Assembly (NCBI RefSeq): GCF_031157315.1
Contig: NZ_JAVIFU010000011.1
Span: 62,001 to 126,000, forward strand
Direction of reading: 5' to 3'
From: Paenibacillus sp. LHD-38
Lineage (GTDB): Bacteria; Bacillota; Bacilli; Paenibacillales; Paenibacillaceae
DNA: 64,000 nt
The notes below the pieces were generated by a model, which had not been told where the DNA came from, did no database searches, and saw nothing but the letters and a program-made list of their open reading frames with translations. Both the position numbers and the translations under genes were made by a program. Below are positions 28,101 through 38,820 of this stretch, piece after piece; the first letter of the stretch is position 1, and every line of letters begins with the position of its first letter.

Positions 28101-30037
28101 AGGACGCTGCAAACGGAACGATTACCTCTTACAACTTATATGTCAGCACAGACGGCCAAACGTATACGAACATATCCAGTGGAACGTGGATTAGAAACAA
28201 TTTGAAAAAATATGTTTCTTTTGATGCCGTTTCTGCCCGATATGTGAAGCTGGAAGCAGTAGCTGCAGTAGGCGGCTTCGTATCCGCTACTGAGCTTGAT
28301 GTTTATGAAGCGCCGAAGGAGGCGCCTGGAATCGAGCTCATTTCAGAAGGTAAAGCTGCAGCTGCCGACAGCGAGGACCCAGCATTCCCGGCAGCCGCTG
28401 GAAATGATGGAAATTTGGACACCAGATGGTCTGCAAACGATGCGTCAGCTAACCATACTTGGACCGTTGATTTAGGCGGCATGTACGCGATTCAATCCTC
28501 GGAGGTTTCCTTCGAGCATAGCGATAAGCTTTATAAATACAAGATTGAAGTGAGAGAAGCCGGAAGTGCAAATTGGATTACGGTCGTTGACCGTTCAAGC
28601 AACACAACCATTGGGGCTGTGCTGAAGGATAACTTCGGCAGCCAAGGCAGATACGCGAGAATAACGATTACGGGTCTGCCGGATGCGAGTACGAAAGCTA
28701 GCTTCTCCGAGTTTAAATTATTCGGTATGCCATTAAACGGGGATCAGAAGACTACTGGCGTAACGCTCGATCGAGAGACTCTGGCGCTGAATGTGCTCGA
28801 TGAGCCGGTCACGCTGATCGCTAGCGTAGAGCCTGAAGGAGCAGCGAACAAAGCGGTAACGTGGGTAAGCAGTAACCCAGGTGTGGCTGCTGTTGACAAC
28901 AAAGGCAAGGTTACGCCGATGGGCGCGGGATCAGCGACGATTACCGTGACGACTGTAGACGGAGGCTTCTCGGCAACGAGTGAAGTCACTGTAACTGGTC
29001 AGCAGAATCTAGTTGAAATTCCGCAAAGCCAGATGAGCGCTTCGGCAACAAGCACGCAAACAGGTACCAATGATCCGAAGTATGCGCTTGACGGAGATCC
29101 GGATACGCATTGGCATACGAAGTGGTTCAACGTTGATCCGCTGCCGCAGTCGATTGTTGTGAATTTGGGCGGAACGTTCAAAATTAGTAAGCTCGGTTAC
29201 TTGCCAAGGCCTGATTCCGGCAATGGAACCATTACCGGCTACAACGTGTACACAAGCATCGATGGCGTGACGTATACGAAGGTAACGAGCGGTACATGGC
29301 TCAAAAACAACTTGTTGAAGGAAGCTAATTTCAAACCGATCGAGGCTGCTTTTGTGAAGCTGGAAGCGATTCAGGGCATTGGCGAGTTTGCTTCGGCGGC
29401 GGAATTAACCGTGTTTCAAGTAGAGCAAGCTTCCGCAGAGCCGCAAACTGAACTGTCCGGCAAGGCAAGTGTACAGAGCGGAGAGCCGTTTGTTGTTCAG
29501 TTCGCAATAAAAAATGTTTTAAACAAGGCTTATGCGCAAGATATTGTTATCGATTTTGATTCATCTGTTATGGCGTTTATTTCAGCTAAGTCGTTAATTG
29601 ATGGCGTGAAGCTTATTGAAACGACGACGGTTTCTCCGGGCAAGATTCGTTTTATTATTGCAAGCGCAGGTGAAGCCAACGCACTGACTGGAGATGTGCA
29701 GGTGCTGGAACTGAGCTTCAAAGCGAAGGACAGCGAGGAAGCGGTGACTGGAACAATGACTGTAACGGACGCTACACTCGCCGATGAGAATGGAATGGAG
29801 ACGAAACTGAAATCTTCTTCTATGAGCGTAGAGGTCATCCCTGTTGAAGCAGGAATTCCTGGCGATACGAACAACGACGGAAAAATTAGCATCGGAGATT
29901 TGGCACTTATCGCTGTTCATTACGGCAAAGGTAAGGAAAGCTCGGATTGGGCACAAATCAAGCATATGGACCTTGATAAAAACGGTATTATCGACATCAT
30001 CGATCTAGCGGAAGTTGCCAAAAAGATGATTGGTTAG
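25151..30037 (+). CDS. GH31 enzyme, probable alpha-N-acetylgalactosaminidase, with cohesin-dockerin tail
   Basis: A 1628-residue secreted enzyme starting at a GTG behind GGGGGAG, with a signal peptide (1-34). The GH31 part spans about 40-760. D360 in KLDVAWVGPGY fits the nucleophile and D411 in WSGDQSGDW fits the acid/base; this motif set resembles the GH31 alpha-N-acetylgalactosaminidases of gut bacteria that act on the GalNAc linked to Ser/Thr, more than alpha-glucosidases. Substrate is therefore a supported guess. Downstream come F5/8 type C domains at about 776-910, 917-1053 and 1062-1190, Big_2 (1199-1284), a fourth F5/8 domain (1287-1424), cohesin (1431-1568) and dockerin (1571-1628; DGKISIGDL). 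Four sugar-binding modules suggest tight attachment to glycoprotein. Confidence 0.88.
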   Translation: MTIFKYRWGFAFVFVVMLAATLLLFNPHAVNAAAVGKITSFEKTDDKTFTITAGSDKVKVIFLKDDMVRIWLGAGGQFTELKGKTSAKPAEPIVIKEDFGAVTVSWSDEGAYYKMETNKFVLRANKSSLKFAMYKKDNTTLVWEEASGLTYNDSSTTQKLVRGDDEYFYGGGMQNGFFSHRGQKIDIANKYGNWGSGTVSNPSPFYISTAGYGVLRHTFQTGAYDFDSIVSLTHNEKNFDAYYFYGDTMKDILNGYTDLTGKPSLIPRWGMGFGDANCYNRAPGTTIDVVDKVAKAYRDHDMPGAWILPNDGYGCGYTDLGKTVDELEKLGFHTGLWTQNGVANIAQEVGVDGTRLAKLDVAWVGPGYDFALNGTKQAFQGIENNSDARGYVWSVGGWAGTQRYSTVWSGDQSGDWEYIRFHIPTLIGAGLSGIPYATGDVDGIFGGSAKTYVRDLQWKAFTPILMSMSGWASKDKQPWVWGEPYTSYNRDILKLRERLTPYFYTYLNEAYESGAPMVRGMVYEYPNDPNTKGLLTQYQFMSGGSLLVAPVYSDTSSRNGIYLPKGKWTDYWTGEAHYGSKMLDEYEAPLGRLPLLVKGGAIIPMYPESLYDGQVLPNPITYDIYPYQTSSFEMYEDDGVTKEHRNGKFAKTLITSIAPEQGTGDLVVQVGASIGDYKGKLASRTNQFMIHMPNKPTAVSVDASSSSELATKSVWDASASGWYYDAQDKGGILFVKTSDLPTNQGFELKVSGFTADTTPLVDAVAIELPTTDTDPSKIPQDDMIATATNADASAPASNVLDGNFESIWSTALNGSAQLPQSVTLNLGFKQFVNKIKYLPRQYGGTDGIITDYNVYVSLDGTNFTLVSSGQWKADKVEKVDTFDTVKALYVKLEATAGVGNFASAAEINVYRDLLKPAPTPIAKKGMSASAISFQPGSEASKAIDGDANTVWHTKWDGSDKLPQAIIVDLGKAYEISQFRYTPRKDAANGTITSYNLYVSTDGQTYTNISSGTWIRNNLKKYVSFDAVSARYVKLEAVAAVGGFVSATELDVYEAPKEAPGIELISEGKAAAADSEDPAFPAAAGNDGNLDTRWSANDASANHTWTVDLGGMYAIQSSEVSFEHSDKLYKYKIEVREAGSANWITVVDRSSNTTIGAVLKDNFGSQGRYARITITGLPDASTKASFSEFKLFGMPLNGDQKTTGVTLDRETLALNVLDEPVTLIASVEPEGAANKAVTWVSSNPGVAAVDNKGKVTPMGAGSATITVTTVDGGFSATSEVTVTGQQNLVEIPQSQMSASATSTQTGTNDPKYALDGDPDTHWHTKWFNVDPLPQSIVVNLGGTFKISKLGYLPRPDSGNGTITGYNVYTSIDGVTYTKVTSGTWLKNNLLKEANFKPIEAAFVKLEAIQGIGEFASAAELTVFQVEQASAEPQTELSGKASVQSGEPFVVQFAIKNVLNKAYAQDIVIDFDSSVMAFISAKSLIDGVKLIETTTVSPGKIRFIIASAGEANALTGDVQVLELSFKAKDSEEAVTGTMTVTDATLADENGMETKLKSSSMSVEVIPVEAGIPGDTNNDGKISIGDLALIAVHYGKGKESSDWAQIKHMDLDKNGIIDIIDLAEVAKKMIG

Positions 30038-30077
30038 GTATTGAGCTGTAAGCCTCATATAAATTCATTTATTGGCC

Positions 30078-30113
30078 GGTTGGCCGCTTCCGCCGCTGCG
30101 GAAGCGGCTGACC
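30078..30113 (+). other. Strong intercistronic stem-loop between GH31 and GH27 genes
   Basis: A 16-bp nearly perfect GC-rich stem (GGCCGCTTCCGC with GCGGAAGCGGC) and 4-nt loop, without a T-run. It may be a processing or mRNA-stability element, or a partial terminator, between two enzyme genes. Confidence 0.7.
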
Positions 30114-30141
30114 AAATAACGAGCATTTGGAGGCAATTAAG

Positions 30142-32847
30142 ATGAAAGCTGTACGAACAAAAAGATATTTTATGGCTATAGTAAGCGCGGTCTTGCTCGT
30201 AACGACATGCCTTACCGGCATCGCTCCGCTAAAGGCATCTGCATCGCATAAGCCAAATGACCACCTAGCTGCTACACCGCCGATGGGATACAGCACTTGG
30301 AATGCGGTACGTTTCAATGTGAGCGACAAGCTGATTCGGGATGTAGCCGACAGCATGGCTAGCAGCGGTTTACGAGATTTGGGTTACGAATATATCAATA
30401 TCGATGATGGCTGGCAAGGCAAAAGGAACGGCAACGGGCCCTTGCAGCCCAACCTTGCCAGATTTCCTAATGGGATGAAGGAGCTTGCCGATTATGTTCA
30501 CAGTAAAGGGCTCAAGATTGGGATTTACACGGATATCGGTAATATAGGCTGCGGAGGTCAAACTGGCAGTTACGGTTATTACCAGCAAGATGTAAATCAA
30601 TTTGCGGAATGGGGGTTTGATTATGTCAAAGTAGATGCTTGCGGAGCCAATGCACAAGGTCTAGACTTCAAGACTCAATATGAGCAATTCGCCGAAGCAT
30701 TGAAAAATGCGAACCCGAAGCGGGATATCCTTCTTAATATTTGCGAGTGGGGACAACAGCAGCCTTGGAACTGGGCTCCGGCAATCGGCCATACATGGAG
30801 AGTCGGATACGATATCGACAATCAAGGCGATTATTGGGACGGCGTGCTCTATGAAATCGATCAGACCGTTCCGCATGCCGATGTTGCAGGGCCTGGCCAT
30901 TTTAATGATCCTGACAGCTTGGAGGTTGGCGTTATCTCAGATAAGGTTGGGCGAAGAAGCTTGAGCTTCGATGAATCTGTATCCAACTTCAGCATGTGGT
31001 CGGTGCTAGCCTCTCCGCTTATGCTCGGCTTGGATGTAACGACTTTGGATGACCCGAGCTCTTACAGCAGCCAATTTGCATCTATTGTCAAAAACGCTGA
31101 AGTGATAGCTGTAAACCAAGATCCGGCTGGCATTCAAGGCAAGAGGGTAGATGAATCAACGCCAGGCCTGCAAGTATACGCCAAGCCATTGGGAAGCAAA
31201 ACGAGCGGCGAAAGAGCCGTTGTTCTGCTTAATCGCTCTAATGCTCCGGTGAAGATGACGGTTAACGCCGACCAGATGGGCTTGCTGAACACGTTCTCGG
31301 TACGTGATCTATGGAAGCACAAAGATAAGGGCAATTTTGCCTACAGCTACTCCGACACCGTTCCCGCGCATGGAAGCGTCATGCTGAAAGTGAGCGGAAC
31401 CTACAATCCTAAACAGCCGGAAGAGCAGGCGATAGTAAAATATGAAGCTGAAGCTAGCGGAAATACGCTAAGCGGAGCGGTTAAACTGCGCGCCGTGCCT
31501 GAAGCTTCAGGCGGTTCAGTCGTTGGTTATGTAGGAAACGGCACTGCAAACTCACTTCAATTCAACAACATTGCTGCTCCGGCAGCAGGTTCCTATCAGG
31601 TAACGATTAGTTACGTTAGCGGTGATGCCAGAAGCACAGAATTATATGTGAACGGCATTCATTTTTCAAATCTGTCCATGACCGCATCGGGAGGTTGGAG
31701 CAGTGTTCGCACAAGTGTGATTAACGTGGATTTAAACGAAGGCATGAATACGATCAGGTTCAGCAACACCAGCGCAGGCTCCTACTCTCCTGATTTTGAC
31801 AAAATCGAAGTGACTGCGCAGCCTATTGCACACGAGATAGCAGGCGGGAAACCAGCATCCTCCGACAGCGAGGGACCGGACTTTCCTACATCAAACGGCA
31901 ATGACGGCAGCATGGCAACGAAATGGACTGCATTAGACGTAAATCCAGACCATGAATGGACGGTCGATTTGGGGAGCAGACATTTGATGAAGTCCTCATC
32001 GATTTCTTTTGAAAAAAGCGATCAAGTATACAAATACAAAATTGAAGTGCGGGTTGAGGGCAGCGAAAAATGGGATATTGCCGTTGATCGCATGAACAAT
32101 ACGGAAGCTGGAGCCGTGCTGAAGGATGATGTCAGCAGCGTGGGGCGTTATGTGAAAATTTCAGTGACAGGGCTTCCTAACGTTAGCACCAAAGCAAGTT
32201 TCTGGGACTTCAAACTATTCGGAGAAGCAGTCGAAACGGAAAGCGAGAATGCGAAGACGGAGCTAACGGGAGCGGTCAATGTTCCAGCCGGAGAACCGTT
32301 CAAGGTCCGGCTAGGTCTAAGCGGCGCTATTCAAAATGTGTATGCTCAGGACATTACGTTAAGCTTTGATGCACAAGTCATGGAATTCGTGGATGCTCAT
32401 TCATTGATCGATGGCGTTCAGGTTCTTGAAAGCGCAGCGGCAACGCCGGGGAAGATTCGACTCATTCTTGCTAGTAGAGGTCAAGAGCATGCAATCAATG
32501 GGGCTGCGCAAGTGGTAGAGCTGGGTTTTAAGGCGAGGAATATTGAGAAAACGCTTACAGGAAATATAGAGGTAGTGAAGGCAACTCTTGGCGACGGCAG
32601 CGGCACCGAATTGGAAGCGGCGCTTTCCGCGCACAGCGTTGAAGTGACAGCTGCTGAACAAGGAATACCAGGCGATATCAACCAAGACGGCAAAGTCAGC
32701 ATCGGCGATCTCGCCATCGCAGCCGCTCATTATGGCAAGGACTCGACAAGCCCGGATTGGGCGAAAGCTAAAGCAGCAGATGTGAACGGCGACAATAAGA
32801 TTGATATCGCGGATCTCGCATTTATTGCTACAAAAATTTTAACGTAA
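30142..32847 (+). CDS. GH27 alpha-galactosidase with cohesin-dockerin tail
   Basis: A 901-residue secreted enzyme; the ATG at 30142 is preceded by TTGGAGG and yields a signal peptide (1-33). The GH27 barrel spans about 38-325 with PPMGYSTWN, INIDDGW, nucleophile D165 in YVKVDACG and the acid/base region FNDPDSLEVG (D256/D258). An Ig-like C-domain follows to about 425. The specificity loop keeps Glu in NICEWG, as in alpha-galactosidases, where alpha-N-acetylgalactosaminidases have a small residue, so terminal alpha-galactose (B antigen or alpha-Gal epitopes) is the better guess. Then CBM6/35-like (432-563), F5/8 type C (566-697), cohesin (707-840) and dockerin (842-901). Confidence 0.92.
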   Translation: MKAVRTKRYFMAIVSAVLLVTTCLTGIAPLKASASHKPNDHLAATPPMGYSTWNAVRFNVSDKLIRDVADSMASSGLRDLGYEYINIDDGWQGKRNGNGPLQPNLARFPNGMKELADYVHSKGLKIGIYTDIGNIGCGGQTGSYGYYQQDVNQFAEWGFDYVKVDACGANAQGLDFKTQYEQFAEALKNANPKRDILLNICEWGQQQPWNWAPAIGHTWRVGYDIDNQGDYWDGVLYEIDQTVPHADVAGPGHFNDPDSLEVGVISDKVGRRSLSFDESVSNFSMWSVLASPLMLGLDVTTLDDPSSYSSQFASIVKNAEVIAVNQDPAGIQGKRVDESTPGLQVYAKPLGSKTSGERAVVLLNRSNAPVKMTVNADQMGLLNTFSVRDLWKHKDKGNFAYSYSDTVPAHGSVMLKVSGTYNPKQPEEQAIVKYEAEASGNTLSGAVKLRAVPEASGGSVVGYVGNGTANSLQFNNIAAPAAGSYQVTISYVSGDARSTELYVNGIHFSNLSMTASGGWSSVRTSVINVDLNEGMNTIRFSNTSAGSYSPDFDKIEVTAQPIAHEIAGGKPASSDSEGPDFPTSNGNDGSMATKWTALDVNPDHEWTVDLGSRHLMKSSSISFEKSDQVYKYKIEVRVEGSEKWDIAVDRMNNTEAGAVLKDDVSSVGRYVKISVTGLPNVSTKASFWDFKLFGEAVETESENAKTELTGAVNVPAGEPFKVRLGLSGAIQNVYAQDITLSFDAQVMEFVDAHSLIDGVQVLESAAATPGKIRLILASRGQEHAINGAAQVVELGFKARNIEKTLTGNIEVVKATLGDGSGTELEAALSAHSVEVTAAEQGIPGDINQDGKVSIGDLAIAAAHYGKDSTSPDWAKAKAADVNGDNKIDIADLAFIATKILT

Positions 32848-32855
32848 TGGATTGA

Positions 32856-32902
32856 AATAGGGGGGAATGCTGCGCAGAGCAGTTTTTCCCCTCTCCCTAT
32901 TA
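32856..32902 (+). other. Intercistronic stem-loop between GH27 and GH2 genes
   Basis: Long imperfect hairpin: AATAGGG and GGGGAA on the left pair with TTTTCCCC and CCCTATT on the right, around an inner CTGCGCAG palindrome. Probably attenuates or stabilises the transcript within the cluster. Confidence 0.55.
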
Positions 32903-32924
32903 TTTGAATTGGAGAGGAAATCAT

Positions 32925-35900
32925 ATGAGGCCTAATCGATGGTTACAAAAAGGGTTAGCTTTTTGCTTGATGACAGCTATGCTAGTTACCAGCTTTACGC
33001 TTCCGGCTTTTGCCCGGGCAGCGGGAGATCCTGCAATGACGGTTCTACCGGTAGTTGATAGCACCGACAGCAGCACTGACTTCGAGTCAGAACGGCGAAT
33101 GAACTTTAACGACGACTGGCTTTTTCAAAGAGAAACTAGCGGCAGTATCGTAGGAGCACAGGCACCGGGCTTTGATGATTCTTCGTGGCGGCAGCTTAAT
33201 TTACCTCACGACTGGAGCATCGAGCTTGATTTTAACGCGAATTCGCCCGCGACCCATGAAGGGGGATTTCTGGACGGCGGAATCGGTTGGTACCGCAAAG
33301 CCTTTACGATCCCATCATCAATGGCAGGAAAGCGTATTTCGATTGATTTTGACGGCGTGTATATGAACAGCACCACTTATTTAAACGGGCAGCAGATAGG
33401 TACATACCCTTATGGCTATAATGCTTTTTCCTATGATATTACCGATAAACTGTACACGGATGGCAGAGAGAATGTAATTGCGGTGAAGGTGAATAACACC
33501 CAGCCAAGCAGCCGCTGGTATTCGGGCAGCGGGATTTACAGAAATGTATATTTAACCGTTACGAACCCCGTTCATGTGGCTAGATATGGCACCTTCGTGA
33601 CTACGCCAAATTTAGAAGCCGACTACGCCGAGGGCAGAGCAGATGTAAAGATTCAGACAAAAGTTAACAATGATTCAGGCAAGCCGGCACAGGTAAAAGT
33701 AAAATCAACGATTTATGCAGCTGATGGGACGGCGGTATCGACAGTCGAATCGAACCCGGCAACAGCTGCAAGCGGTAAGGTTACTCTCTTCGAGGATAAG
33801 GCGGTCATTGAGCATCCGACGCTGTGGAGCATCGATAACCCATACAGGTACACGCTTCAATCCGAAGTTTTCGTTGATGAACAGCTTGTAGATACCTATC
33901 AAACTCGCTTTGGCGCCAGATATTTTAAGCTGGATAACAATGAAGGCTTCTCCTTAAACGGAAAATACATGAAGCTGCATGGAGCATCTATGCATCATGA
34001 TCTTGGTGCCCTTGGAGCCGCAACGAATGCTCGCGCTGTAGAGAGGCAAATGCAAATCATGAAGGATATGGGTGTGAACGCCATTAGGGTTACTCACAAC
34101 CCAGCCTCGCCTGAGCTGCTGGAAGCTGCCAACCAATTGGGGCTGCTTGTGATCGAGGAAGCTTTTGACGCTTGGAATCAGTCGAAAAAGACGTATGACT
34201 ACAGTAGATTTTTTTCTTCATGGGCAGAGCATGACGTTAAGGAAATGGTAGATAGAGGAAAGAATGAACCGTCTATCATCATGTGGTCATTAGGCAATGA
34301 AATTTATGATACGACCAATGCAAACGGGGTATCTACTGCCCGCAATCTTGTTCGTTGGGTGAAGGAGGTCGATACGACCCGTCCAACAACAATCGGCGAA
34401 GACAAAACGAGAGGCGACAAGGTAAATGTCACGCCGATCAATAGCTTCGTTAAGGAAATTTTGGATGCGGTGGACGTTGTCGGACTGAACTACAGTGAAA
34501 ATAATTATGCCGGCTATCATGCGCAAAACCCAAGCTGGAAAATTTATGGCGCTGAAACCTCGTCTGCAACACGCTCGAGAGGGGTATACACACATCCGTA
34601 CGCTTATAATCAGAGCACGAAATATGCGGATATGCAGCAATCCTCCTATGACAACGATTATGTGGGCTGGGGACGTACGGCGGAGGATGCTTGGAAATGG
34701 GACAGAGATTTGAAGCATATCGCCGGACAGTTTATATGGACAGGATTTGACTATATCGGCGAGCCGACACCTTATTACAACGCATTTCCGGCCAAAAGCT
34801 CTTATTTCGGCGCAGTGGATACGGCTGGATTTCCGAAAGATATTTTCTACTATTACCAAAGTCAATGGAAGGCAGAGCCAATGGTGCATCTTCTGCCTCA
34901 TTGGAATTGGACAGAAGGGCAAACGGTTCGGGTACTAGCTTATTCGAACGCTCATAAGGTAGAACTGCTGCTTGGTGGCAAGTCGCTGGGCGAGCGAAGC
35001 TATGTGAACAAGACCACCTCATGGGGAGCCCCTTATAAAGAAACTGTGGAAGGAAAGACGTATTTGGAGTGGGCGGTGCCTTTCCAAGCGGGTACGTTGG
35101 AAGCGGTTGCCAAAGACGAAGCGGGCAAGATTATTGCAAGAGATAAAGTTGTAACTGCGGGCGTTCCGGCTGCCTTGAAGCTGACAGCTGATCGTCATGT
35201 GATCACGGCGGACGGCAGCGATTTGTCCTTCATAACGGTAGATGTTGTTGACAGCAAAGGGATCATCGTGCCTACCGCTGACAATCTCGTAAACTTCACC
35301 TTATCAGGAGGCGGCAAGCTAGCTGGTGTAGATAATGGCAATGCGGCCAGCGTCGAGAGATTCAAGGACAATAAACGGAAGGCGTTCAGCGGCAAAGCAT
35401 TGGCTATTATCCAATCGGATAATCAGGCAGGCGAAATCACATTGACCGCAGCTTCCTCTGGACTTCTCGGAGCTTCGACTACGGTGTTTACTGTGCCGAT
35501 CCCCGAGGACGATCAACTGATGGTGGCTGGAATCGAAGGAATTCATGTGACTACCGGCCTGAATGAACAACCTGTATTGCCAGCAACGGTCAATGTTTAT
35601 TACAGCAATTCATCGGTCTCCGCCAAAAAAGTGAGTTGGGCAGCGGTTGATCCATCCCTTTACGCTAAAATCGGTAAGTTTGCGATTGAAGGTACGGTGG
35701 AAGGCATTACGGAAAAAGCAGTCGCTAATGTGACAGTTATGGGCATTGTTGCTGTAAAACCCGTTGCAATTGTGACAAAAGTTGGCGTGCTTCCTGATTT
35801 GCCATCGCAAGTCAGCTTGCTCTACAGCGATGATTCTGTGAAGAATGTTCCTGTCAACTGGGATGCAATACCTGCAGACAAAGTAAATCAGGCGGGCAGT

Positions 35901-38804
35901 TTTATCGTTGAGGGAAATGTAAGCGAAACGGCCATTCGTGCAAAAGCGGCGATTAGAGTGACAAGCGAAAGCCAGCAGGCGAATATAATGCTGCGCAAGG
36001 AAGGCTCGTTATTTCCGCAGCTCGAAGCCACTTTCACGAATCCGGCCGATAATTTGGCTCATATTAACGACGGAATTAAGAGCTATAACGACAATCCAGT
36101 AAATCGTTGGACCAATTGGACCCGAACGCCCCGTAATGAGGGCGATTCTATTACGGTCGATTTTGGGAAGGCCTACTCTGTAAACGAATTAGATTTGTTC
36201 GTATTTACGGATTCCGGGACGGTAGTGCCCGGTACGGTAACGGTGCAATATTGGAATGGCACGGCATGGGCAGATGTGAAAAATCAAACGAACCCGTCGC
36301 CTTATGTCGTTCAGAAGAACGTGATCCGATTTGATTCCGTAACGACGAGCAAGCTGAAATTTCATATGACTCCTTCGCAAGCCGGCAAGTATGTGGCGTT
36401 GACGGAGGTTGAAATTTATGCGGATCAGATTGCGATGGGTGCGACCGCTAATCTTAGCGGGATTACCGTCAATGGCGAAGCTTTAGCGGACTTTAGTGCC
36501 ACGAAGCATGATTATGAGCTTGCTTTGCCTTACGGAAGTGAGCTTCCGGTAGTGGAAGCTGTTGGTGCGGATCATGCAACAGTAACCATACTGCCAGCAC
36601 TTTCTTTCCCTGGAATAGCTAAAATTTACGTAACCTCGGAGAACGGACTTGTAAGCTCCGAATATGTCATCCGTACATGGATGGAAGAGGCTAAGCTGAT
36701 TTCTGCAAAGCTGGAAGTAGAGAAAACCGCTATTATTGCGGACGATGTGATTGACTTGAAGGTTAGCGGGCTGCTTGAAAATGGAGATGGGGTTGATTTA
36801 ACCGGATTAAACCCAACGTTTGCTTTTGACCCTAATATTGTCAAGATTGAAAATGGCAAGCTCTATGCGCTGCGTGAAGGAGAGGTAAGGGTTACGGCAA
36901 CAGCAACGTACAAGGGCTCTACAGTAACGACGCCGGAGCTGTTGATTACGATTGCTAAAAATACGGCAGAGAAAGTAATTGAGAGCTTGGAGCCGGTTAC
37001 GGTTATCGTAGATCGGGGCATCGCTCCTGTTCTTCCTGAAACGGTTGTTGCTCATTTTAAAACGGGACTCCCTCAAAACGTCAACGTTACATGGGGGGAT
37101 ATTGCACCTGCTCAATACGCGAAGCTAGGCGAGTTTGGCGTGCTGGGCGTAGTTGCAGGGACGAATATCAAGGCTCAGGCCAAGGTCATCGTCAAGGGTG
37201 CTGTTGCTGTCGAGCAAGTTTCCAAAGCGGCATTGCGTAGTCAAAAACCTAATTTGCCGGCAACGTTAACCGTCTATTTCAGTGACGGCACGACAGAGCA
37301 GATGGCGGTTGTATGGGCAGATATTTTGGCAGGCAGCTTAGAATCGGTTGGAATTTTTAAGCTTGAAGGCCATGTAGAAGGCATTGAGCTTAAAGCGAAG
37401 GCGAGCATTAGAGTAACCGACCAAGTTGGTGAGCAGCAAAATATTAGCAGAGCGAAAAATGGTTACGAATACCCGAAAGCAGAAGCTTCTTTCACGAACA
37501 GAGGAGCTGGATCGTCTGACAGAATCGAAGCGATTAATGATGATGTCATCTCTTACTCGGCAGAGCCTCATAATCGTTGGACGAACTGGCAAAGCGTACC
37601 GCGTTCCGGCGACTGGGTATCGATCACCTTTGGTGACTTCGAGCCTACCGAATACGATGTGGACAACATGGAGATTCATTGGTTCGCAGATAGCGGCACA
37701 TCTTATCCGGCTAGTTTCAAGATCCAATATAAATCCGGCGACAGCTGGGTTGATGTTACTCATTTAAGGAGCGAGCCTTCGACGCCATCATTGAACAAAG
37801 CGAACAACTACACCTTCGATCGTATTAAGACGTCGGCGTTGAGGGTGGATATGACCGCTCAGACAGGTAAAAGCTTAGCCATTACCGAGCTGAAAATCGT
37901 ATCGAAGCGTCCATCGGCGAATAGCGAGCCGAGCGTTTCCGATATTCAGCTAGACGGCAAAAGCATAATTGACGGGTTTGTGCAGACTAGCGGAAATTAT
38001 GAATACAGCGCCCTTATTAGCAGCGGATCTGACATTCCTCAAATTACAGCAAAGGGTGAGGGGAATTCAAGCGTTACGATCGTGCCGGTTGTTTCGGCTC
38101 CGTCTACCGCGAAGGTGATTGTGAAATCGGAGGATGGCAAGCGAACAACCGTTTATAACATTCATTTTAGCATCGAGGATGATGGAACGCCGCAGCCCTT
38201 GAGCATGAAGCTAAACGGATCGGGAGCGGTGCAATCGATGCAAACCTTTACGGTTGATTTAGGTTTACAGCATGTTACGGCTCCGGTGCAAGCGCAGGAC
38301 ATCATCGTTCGTTATGATGCCGACAGATTCGAATTCGTTAAGGCAGACTCCAAGCTGGAACATGTTAAATTGATCGAAACCGTGTCAGGAACCTCTGGTC
38401 AGTTACGGTTGATCGTGGTCAGCGAAGGGGCAGAGCATGCGATTCGTTCGGATGGCGCAATCATCGAGATGACTTGGCGGGCGAGGGCAACCGAGCAGCC
38501 GGCTTCCGGTAAAATCGAAACGACGCAGGCGATCGTAAGCGATTCGGAGGGCATAGAAACAAATGCTGCGCACACTTCCCTTACCATCGATATTGCTCCG
38601 ATCAGCCTTCCGTCTAACCCGGATGTGAATGGAGATGGTAAAGTGAGCATCGGCGATCTGAGTATCGCAGCGGTTCATTATGGCAAGGATTCGACAAGCC
38701 CGGATTGGGCGCAGGTTAAGCGCGCGGATATCAATGGCGACGGCAAGATCGGCATTGAGGATCTTGCAGCTATTGCAACAAAAATTGCTCTATATGACTC
38801 ATGA
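32925..38804 (+). CDS. GH2 beta-galactosidase with long adhesive region and cohesin-dockerin tail
   Basis: The largest protein here, 1959 residues. ATG at 32925 follows GGAGAGG; signal peptide 1-32. Order: GH2 sugar-binding domain (about 50-195; [19 protein letters not shown]), Ig-like (220-310), catalytic barrel (320-680; acid/base E459 in SLGNEIYD, nucleophile E544 in [13 protein letters not shown]), DUF4982-like (690-755) and an invasin-type Ig domain (760-855). Then comes a duplicated block of two Big_4 domains, a discoidin-like sandwich and a cadherin-like beta-sandwich (about 868-1255 and 1351-1752), cohesin (1759-1890) and dockerin (1893-1959). GH2 enzymes of this build are usually beta-galactosidases; beta-glucuronidase is less likely. 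Its cohesin and dockerin belong to a distinct subtype shared with the GH123 protein. Confidence 0.9.
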   Translation: MRPNRWLQKGLAFCLMTAMLVTSFTLPAFARAAGDPAMTVLPVVDSTDSSTDFESERRMNFNDDWLFQRETSGSIVGAQAPGFDDSSWRQLNLPHDWSIELDFNANSPATHEGGFLDGGIGWYRKAFTIPSSMAGKRISIDFDGVYMNSTTYLNGQQIGTYPYGYNAFSYDITDKLYTDGRENVIAVKVNNTQPSSRWYSGSGIYRNVYLTVTNPVHVARYGTFVTTPNLEADYAEGRADVKIQTKVNNDSGKPAQVKVKSTIYAADGTAVSTVESNPATAASGKVTLFEDKAVIEHPTLWSIDNPYRYTLQSEVFVDEQLVDTYQTRFGARYFKLDNNEGFSLNGKYMKLHGASMHHDLGALGAATNARAVERQMQIMKDMGVNAIRVTHNPASPELLEAANQLGLLVIEEAFDAWNQSKKTYDYSRFFSSWAEHDVKEMVDRGKNEPSIIMWSLGNEIYDTTNANGVSTARNLVRWVKEVDTTRPTTIGEDKTRGDKVNVTPINSFVKEILDAVDVVGLNYSENNYAGYHAQNPSWKIYGAETSSATRSRGVYTHPYAYNQSTKYADMQQSSYDNDYVGWGRTAEDAWKWDRDLKHIAGQFIWTGFDYIGEPTPYYNAFPAKSSYFGAVDTAGFPKDIFYYYQSQWKAEPMVHLLPHWNWTEGQTVRVLAYSNAHKVELLLGGKSLGERSYVNKTTSWGAPYKETVEGKTYLEWAVPFQAGTLEAVAKDEAGKIIARDKVVTAGVPAALKLTADRHVITADGSDLSFITVDVVDSKGIIVPTADNLVNFTLSGGGKLAGVDNGNAASVERFKDNKRKAFSGKALAIIQSDNQAGEITLTAASSGLLGASTTVFTVPIPEDDQLMVAGIEGIHVTTGLNEQPVLPATVNVYYSNSSVSAKKVSWAAVDPSLYAKIGKFAIEGTVEGITEKAVANVTVMGIVAVKPVAIVTKVGVLPDLPSQVSLLYSDDSVKNVPVNWDAIPADKVNQAGSFIVEGNVSETAIRAKAAIRVTSESQQANIMLRKEGSLFPQLEATFTNPADNLAHINDGIKSYNDNPVNRWTNWTRTPRNEGDSITVDFGKAYSVNELDLFVFTDSGTVVPGTVTVQYWNGTAWADVKNQTNPSPYVVQKNVIRFDSVTTSKLKFHMTPSQAGKYVALTEVEIYADQIAMGATANLSGITVNGEALADFSATKHDYELALPYGSELPVVEAVGADHATVTILPALSFPGIAKIYVTSENGLVSSEYVIRTWMEEAKLISAKLEVEKTAIIADDVIDLKVSGLLENGDGVDLTGLNPTFAFDPNIVKIENGKLYALREGEVRVTATATYKGSTVTTPELLITIAKNTAEKVIESLEPVTVIVDRGIAPVLPETVVAHFKTGLPQNVNVTWGDIAPAQYAKLGEFGVLGVVAGTNIKAQAKVIVKGAVAVEQVSKAALRSQKPNLPATLTVYFSDGTTEQMAVVWADILAGSLESVGIFKLEGHVEGIELKAKASIRVTDQVGEQQNISRAKNGYEYPKAEASFTNRGAGSSDRIEAINDDVISYSAEPHNRWTNWQSVPRSGDWVSITFGDFEPTEYDVDNMEIHWFADSGTSYPASFKIQYKSGDSWVDVTHLRSEPSTPSLNKANNYTFDRIKTSALRVDMTAQTGKSLAITELKIVSKRPSANSEPSVSDIQLDGKSIIDGFVQTSGNYEYSALISSGSDIPQITAKGEGNSSVTIVPVVSAPSTAKVIVKSEDGKRTTVYNIHFSIEDDGTPQPLSMKLNGSGAVQSMQTFTVDLGLQHVTAPVQAQDIIVRYDADRFEFVKADSKLEHVKLIETVSGTSGQLRLIVVSEGAEHAIRSDGAIIEMTWRARATEQPASGKIETTQAIVSDSEGIETNAAHTSLTIDIAPISLPSNPDVNGDGKVSIGDLSIAAVHYGKDSTSPDWAQVKRADINGDGKIGIEDLAAIATKIALYDS
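35527..38181 (+). repeat. Internal duplication of about 1.2 kb in the GH2 gene
   Basis: Two diverged copies (about 35527-36690 and 36976-38181) each encode Big_4, Big_4, discoidin-like and cadherin-like domains in the same order. Shared landmarks include NRWTNW in both discoidin-like domains and SFTN/TFTN before them. The copies are clearly alike as protein but diverged as DNA. Confidence 0.75.
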
Positions 38805-38820
38805 GAGGGGATTTAATGAA

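Noticed and set aside
34290..34922. A 210-codon open frame on the minus strand inside the GH2 gene
   Set aside because: It lies opposite the catalytic barrel; its codons mirror the real frame and no domain is recognisable.
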